NCBI GenBank assembly: GCA_034770075.1
Contig: CM068385.1
Location: 44,786,721 to 44,850,720, forward strand
Source of the DNA: Aralia elata
Lineage: Eukaryota; Streptophyta; Magnoliopsida; Apiales; Araliaceae
DNA length: 64,000 nt
Reading direction: 5' to 3'
Position numbers and translations under genes: made by a program. Numbering within the stretch: position 1 is the first letter of the stretch; the number at the start of each line of letters is the position of its first letter. This document shows positions 59,188 through 64,000 of the stretch, one piece after another. The notes beneath the pieces are model-generated. The model made no database searches, was not told the origin of the DNA, and worked only from the letters and a program-made list of their open reading frames with translations.

Positions 59188-60784
59188 TCAGGAGCAGAAC
59201 AAAACTCCTGCTCTACTACCTCGACCCACATCAATAAAGCCAGTGCAGTGCAGACGGTCTCATCCTGGTCATCTAAGACCCGACGAGCCTGGCCAACGAC
59301 CTCCTCCGCATAATCACGATAAGCATCCCTCTCAGAGGAGGCCACATCTCTAGCAACATCGCTCTCAGCATAAGCAGCATCCCTACCAGCTATTGTAGTC
59401 ATCATCGGTGCATGAGCCTGATCTCGCTCAAATGGAAGGCCGCGAATGCGACTCTCCAAGGTTGCCCTAGGTGTATCCCTAGACCCAGAGGAAAGGGGTG
59501 TGTCTCCAGCCAATGCCACCGTCAAGTCAGCAAACAACTCATCCTCGAAACGCTCTACATGAACATCCTCCATAGGCTCTTCCCAGATGAGCTATCATCA
59601 ATACCAGCAATACCCCGTGATAAATCGACCTCCAACCAGGCCAAATACTCAGATGACTGACCTGGATGACTGTCATGAAACTCTAACGTCACACGGTGAG
59701 CCCAAAACCCATATACTCTGGCCAAATATGTCTCGGTGGATGACAAAATGGGAAATTGATACTCATCAGCGTCGTCAAAAGAACAAAGATCCAGCATCTG
59801 ATCAAACTAACGCATCATAGCCAACGGATGATAAGTAGTAACACCCCTCAGTTCGGGCAGGGGGATGAAGTCAAGGTCAGCCACATGAGTGATAACACTA
59901 AAAGGCGAGCAATATCCAAAGTACATCAATATCGAGAACGGCTCCTTAATAGACTCAAGGAAAGTCACCCAAGATGTCGGATCCACGCACGAGGAGGGAT
60001 GGAAGGAATAGCTCATATTAATATAGTGACCAAAGCAAAAACCGTGTCGACGATAGCTGCCAATCGGCCTCAGATGGGTCATAAACCAGACATACAATAG
60101 AACCGAACTGCCACGAAACTCCCTGCCTCCAAAAGTCCGGTAATAGGTAGCAAATATGAAGGTCTCGGCCAAGATCAATGACAAAATAGTCTGATCCTCT
60201 CGAAAGGCCCTCACCACCATCATAACCCCAACATCCATATGGTCTCCATAGATCGGCATATACAGAAATGACACAATGCACATCATCAGAATGTCTGCTC
60301 GTACAGACCTCCATCTCTCCTCAGATATAACAAAATCCTCCCTATAGGCTGCAAAGCCCTTAGAAGAACCAAATCTGTCAATCAGAAAGTCCAACGATAT
60401 AACATGACCGGTAGTGATCTTAGATAACACCACTGCTCGCCTCAAACCAGTAGCAGTCATAAAGTGACACCGCATGCGACCTACCAGAACCCGTGCACAA
60501 GGGCCCACCAGGGGTAAATCAGTAAAACGGGCGTACTCCTCAACAGTCGGTGTAAGCTCCAAGGATCCGAACCGAAATACATGGCGATCTGGGATCCAGT
60601 GGAATATCATAGCCTCAACGAATCCCTCTGGCACCTGAAATGATAAAAACGACATCGAATGCCTCAAAAGTCTACCAACTGTCGACCGATCATCAACAGG
60701 CAAGTCGTCAAACCAGTGCCTCAACCTAGAGGCTGTACTACCAGTAGAGAAATGATCCAAACGAGTAACCAAAGATGAAGCCAT
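59188..60784 (-). pseudogene. Plant-mobile-domain / DUF7745-like ORF, broken
   Basis: ATG 60784 (MASSLVTRLDHF) opens a 325-codon frame to a TAG at 59807-59809. The same frame then continues (FDQMLDLCSF … YLAWLEVDLSRG), so the stop probably replaced a CAG Gln codon. A frameshift near 59570 shifts to a charged Ala/Arg/Glu-rich tail (ESDVARDVASSERDAYRDY), which ends at the Copia E insertion. VFRFGSLELTPTVEEYARF near residues 70-90 and YVWFMTHLRPIG later resemble plant proteins of the plant-mobile-domain or DUF7745 type, which occur both in host genes and in transposons. The 3' end beyond 59188 is lost. Family assignment is from memory of motif shape and is moderate. No catalytic motif is recognised. 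Confidence 0.6.
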
Positions 60785-61008
60785 CTATAAAATCAGTATC
60801 AAAAGACTACACAGGGGTCAATGTTATGCCTTTCATATAATAAACATACATCAAGATAAATGAAATGAATGATCATGCACAATAACATCCGTAATCCATA
60901 CATGTAAAATTGTGAGTTGTACATAAAATCTTACATCATATTTTTTCTGTACAATACATGAAAACAAGTAAATAAAATGTACAAGGAAAAGGGACACAGA
61001 TGCCCAAC
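60785..61008. other. Upstream flank of the mobile-domain-like ORF
   Basis: 224 bp of AT-rich sequence between the ORF start and Copia F. I see no TATA box or other element that I can support. Confidence 0.5.
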
Positions 61009-62803
61009 TGTTAGGTTTGTATCATACGCAAGCATGCAATCAAATGACATAAAAAGAGCGGAAGCGCGATAAAACAGATTTGAAAAAATTTTCATACAAA
61101 CCATCACCATAATCATTACTTGTGTTCAATTATCAATTAAACGAAAGAGATAGAGAATAAGAATTATACCCTTGTAGAATTCTAGCTTCCTCAGGTACAA
61201 GTTCAACTCCAATTCCTTCGTGTTCTCTTTGAATTCCACCGATTAAATTCCGTCGCTTGATCAACGTTAGCCACCCAAGTGTTTGGCCTCTAGAGGTGAT
61301 CCACCAATGAATAATACTTGTTCAAGAAGATGGGTGTTGGCAAAACCCTAGTTTCTATCTCTATAGAAATTGCAAGTACTCTCCACAATTCTAATACAAG
61401 AGTTTGTAACCCTAATCCATAACAAAACTCCTCTTATTTATAGATATAGGTAACCCTCCTAAATAATTTAGGATTAGGTTAATTGTCTTAATTAAACTCT
61501 TTTAATTGATTAAACTCCTAATCCAATTAAGAATTTATGAGAGTACTTTTATTTATTAATTCCCAAACCTTTTTAAGAATTAAATAATAACAATAGTACT
61601 AATAAAAATAAGACTCCTCTTATTAATTTATATTTAATATTTTCAAAATATTAAATAATAAATATTAAGCTATTTAATTTATTCTATCTCCATAAACTAA
61701 ATTAAATACACTTAACTTATTATTACAATTATGTCATTTACTTCTTAAATAAATATTTTTCTTTTGCGGTGTGACCCTTTAGGTTCTCTATATTAAACCG
61801 GTTGCGAATAAATCAATTAGAACAATTCTAATCTTATTGAATAAATAAATTAAACTATTTAATTCGTTTAAATAAATAACATTTATTCTACAATAAGGGT
61901 AATCCCCCTTAACAATCAACAACTTTCTAAATATTATAGATTTCAACATTAATCACAAAAGAACCTTTCAGTGAATAGTTACCGTATAATTCAATCCTTC
62001 TACCATATAATGTCCCAATTAAATATAAGACATGGAATACTATCAAGTCTTATTTTATTTAATTATATGTATTTCGATTCCCAAATGCACAACTCTAAAT
62101 AATGCAAATTAGAAACTCCTTTCTAATTTCATTCTGCCTTGGTCAAGGACTACTGAGTTGTCATTTATCGAATCACATAGGACATTCACATCTTTTACTA
62201 GATGTGGTAGATTCTTTGTTGATCATTCACCTATCTCCATGTACAACTTATTATACTCATTCATACCCTTTGATATACCCTAAAGGTCTTAAGGGACATA
62301 TCAAAGTATAACTCATCATACACAAGATACTATGATGATCTCAAGTACAAGGATCACTTGTACTACTATAACTATGGAATTCTTATTGACAGGCGAGTAA
62401 AACTCTATTAGGTATTCCTTAGCGAGCCACGTTCAGTGAACTTATTCTCCAATAAGCACCTACATACTTGCTTTAGTGTCTCCACACTGAGATCAATCAT
62501 TCTCTTCCTAAGAGCAAGCAACGTATGTACTAATCTATCCGGATTCACTAATCCCCTTTTAGTAATCCAACGATTAGGAATGATTTTAGTTTTAAACTTT
62601 TTAAGAATTTAGATCTCATTAGCATGATCACCATCATGATTTTAAAAGCATTGTTTAAAACTATGGGTTTATCACATATTAAATAACAGCACCATATAGA
62701 TAAAGTAAAATGCCTTTAATACTTTTATTAATAAATGAATAAGATTACAAAGTATATGCTACATCATATCAAATATGATTGGGTTGTGTGCATATTACTT
62801 TCA
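61009..62803 (-). repeat. 3' LTR of Copia F
   Basis: 1795 bp. On plus, TGTTAGGTTTGTA...CATATTACTTTCA. A TATA box lies on the minus strand at 61433-61444. It is more diverged from the other copies than they are from each other. Confidence 0.92.
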
Positions 62804-62818
62804 ATCTCCCACTTGCAC
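62804..62818 (-). other. Polypurine tract of Copia F
   Basis: On minus, GTGCAAGTGGGAGAT, identical to A and B. Confidence 0.88.
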
Positions 62819-63777
62819 TAAATCTAATCACCATGGTATCTAATACCCTTCTTCTCTAAGTGACGATCATCTTGCTGTTGGATAAAGCTTCAGTAAATGG
62901 ATATGCAATGTTGTTCTTGAGAGTCCACTATCTCTATAGTGACTTCTATTCTTTCAATGATTTCTCTAATCAAATGAAAGTGCCACAACACATGTTTGAA
63001 TCCAAGATGAGACTTAGGAACTATTCCTAGTTCTGTAATGAACCTTTCATCCAAACAATCAACTTGCAGCTTCATTTACAGCTATATACTTTGTCTGTCA
63101 CTAAACCAGCAACTCTTTGTTGTTTGAAACTTTTCCAATTTACTGCACCACCATTCAAAGTAACGATTTACCCTTAAAGTGGATTTGTTATCGTCTTGGT
63201 CAATCTGAAAAACTTGAGTCTTTATAACCCTCTAGTTTTTAATTCAGACCCACCATGAATCATGATCACATCCTTAGTGTCGGTTAAGTAATTTAAGATG
63301 TTTTTCATTGTCTTATAGTGATCTTCTACAGAATATTACTGATCAACATCAGGCCTTGTATATTCATTGCATACATGATAGTAACTCATGCGATCTCTCT
63401 TTTAATTGGGGACAATTTTAGAGAGATACACTCCATAGATTATCATCATAATACCCTCTTAGAGTTTGCTATACTAAATGCCTTTAGCATCGAATGAATA
63501 TACGTTCCTTTGGTCAAGCCGAACATCCTTTTAAATCTATCTATATAGATTTATATCCCCAATTTATATGATGCTCCTCCCAAGTTATTCATGGAGGAAT
63601 GTTTAGACAATTTTATCCTTATTAATTGTAGCACTGATATGTCATTCCTTATCAGTAGTATATCCACATATAATAGTAGGAATGTCACAGTGCTCGCATT
63701 AACCCTTTTGTACACACTAGGTTCATTCTCATTTTTGATAAAATCAAACTCTTTTGATTGTCTCATTAAAACAAATG
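62819..63777 (-). pseudogene. Copia F RT-RNase H fragment, decayed
   Basis: Homologous to 27130-28200 of Copia B. Readable pieces are 63829-63551 (QSKEFDFIKNENEPSVYKR, then LLLYVDILLIRND with one catalytic Asp codon missing, and LGI-stop) and 63075-62890 (GFKHVLWHFHLIREII). Frameshifts occur in between. The part upstream is displaced by the SINE at 63778. Confidence 0.82.
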
Positions 63778-63992
63778 TTTTTTTTGATACTGTAGAGTTT
63801 CCCAACCGCAGTCGAACTAATCTCCCCAACCCGGGTCAGGCTTTTAATACGGGCTTGCGCCCGCATCCCCGTGGCCCCATAAACCATTTCTGGTCTTGAC
63901 AAATTGTTGCAAGTGGGATTCGATCTCAGGACGTCCGAGTCTACGGCTCGTCCCGGGGCCTCATTTGAACCACTACGCCAACTGTTGGGGTT
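63778..63992 (-). mobile_element. tRNA-derived SINE
   Basis: A 215-bp, relatively GC-rich element in Copia F pol. On minus it has a pol III A box TGGCGTAGTGGTT (63968-63980), a B box AGATCGAATCCC (63915-63926), a family-specific body and a 3' run of eight A's (T-run at 63778-63785). The target repeat is ATTAAAACAAATG at 63765-63777; the other copy begins ATTAAAAC at 63993 and is cut by the window end after 8 matching bases. It has a 5' head of tRNA type but no intact tRNA fold. I do not recognise the SINE family. Confidence 0.85.
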
Positions 63993-64000
63993 ATTAAAAC

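Larger units (their letters stand above)
61009..64000 (-). mobile_element. Copia element F (3' end, runs off window)
   Basis: Minus-strand Copia copy: 3' LTR 61009-62803, PPT 62804-62818, pol C-terminal part from 62819. It is interrupted by a SINE at 63778 and continues outside the window. The left flank is CCAAC (61004-61008); the partner repeat is outside. It shares the YVD-ILL lesion of A and D. Confidence 0.9.

Noticed and set aside
42459..59192. D/E inverted structure as one foldback or self-integrated element
   Set aside because: There is no target repeat (TGATC versus TCAGG), the arms have different leader types, and filler DNA lies at the junction. Two insertions joined by deletion fit better.
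63900..63992. Possible tRNA gene
   Set aside because: A and B boxes are present, but no cloverleaf can be formed. There is an A-tail and target repeats, so it is a SINE.

Overview
This is nuclear repeat DNA from a flowering plant, most likely a eudicot. The window is AT-rich and contains almost nothing but LTR retrotransposons. Primer-binding sites match plant initiator-Met and Asp tRNAs, and there are long Tekay/Del-like LTRs, an Athila-type element with a plant-specific downstream ORF, and a tRNA-derived SINE. I cannot name the species. I see no intact host gene.

Layout. 1-327: unassigned flank with a 28-bp tandem repeat. 328-2912: truncated plus-strand Copia copy (LTR plus leader). 3084-42463: a four-level nest. 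Its outer shell is a minus-strand, pol-less Ty3/gypsy (TR-GAG-like) element. Its gag is split at 6869/39507 by a plus-strand Copia element (A, 6870-39506). The 3' LTR of A is split by a plus-strand Athila-type element (14351-38157, TSD GAGAT). Athila in turn carries a 3.3-kb Tekay-like solo LTR (14868-18159, TSD GAAAG) in its 5' LTR and a minus-strand Copia (B, 25240-34560, TSD TGGCT) in its env-position ORF. 42464-59187: two Copia copies (D plus, E minus) joined pol-to-pol in an inverted arrangement, with E's LTR split by a second Tekay-like solo LTR (54624-58633, TSD TATTA). 59188-60784: a broken ORF resembling plant-mobile-domain/DUF7745 proteins. 61009-64000: the 3' end of another minus-strand Copia (F), carrying a SINE (63778-63992) at the right edge.

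The Copia copies are one family (LTR about 1.8 kb, TG...CA, 5-bp TSD) in two states. B keeps a near-complete gag-pol with a normal YVDD box. A, D and F share loss of one catalytic Asp codon in reverse transcriptase, and A, D and E share a deletion across the pre-integrase/integrase N-terminus. That suggests a defective subfamily copied in trans. D has a B-like leader on an A-like body, so it looks recombinant. The leaders hold two reiterated hairpin motifs. One of them (TTGTG-loop-CACAA, four copies per leader) shows the same loop variant at all positions within an element but different variants between leader types. This is the least explained signal in the window.

All coding regions carry stops or frameshifts. 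LTR divergence by eye is Copia B about 0.7% and Athila about 2.5%, with Copia A visibly more, which agrees with the nesting order.
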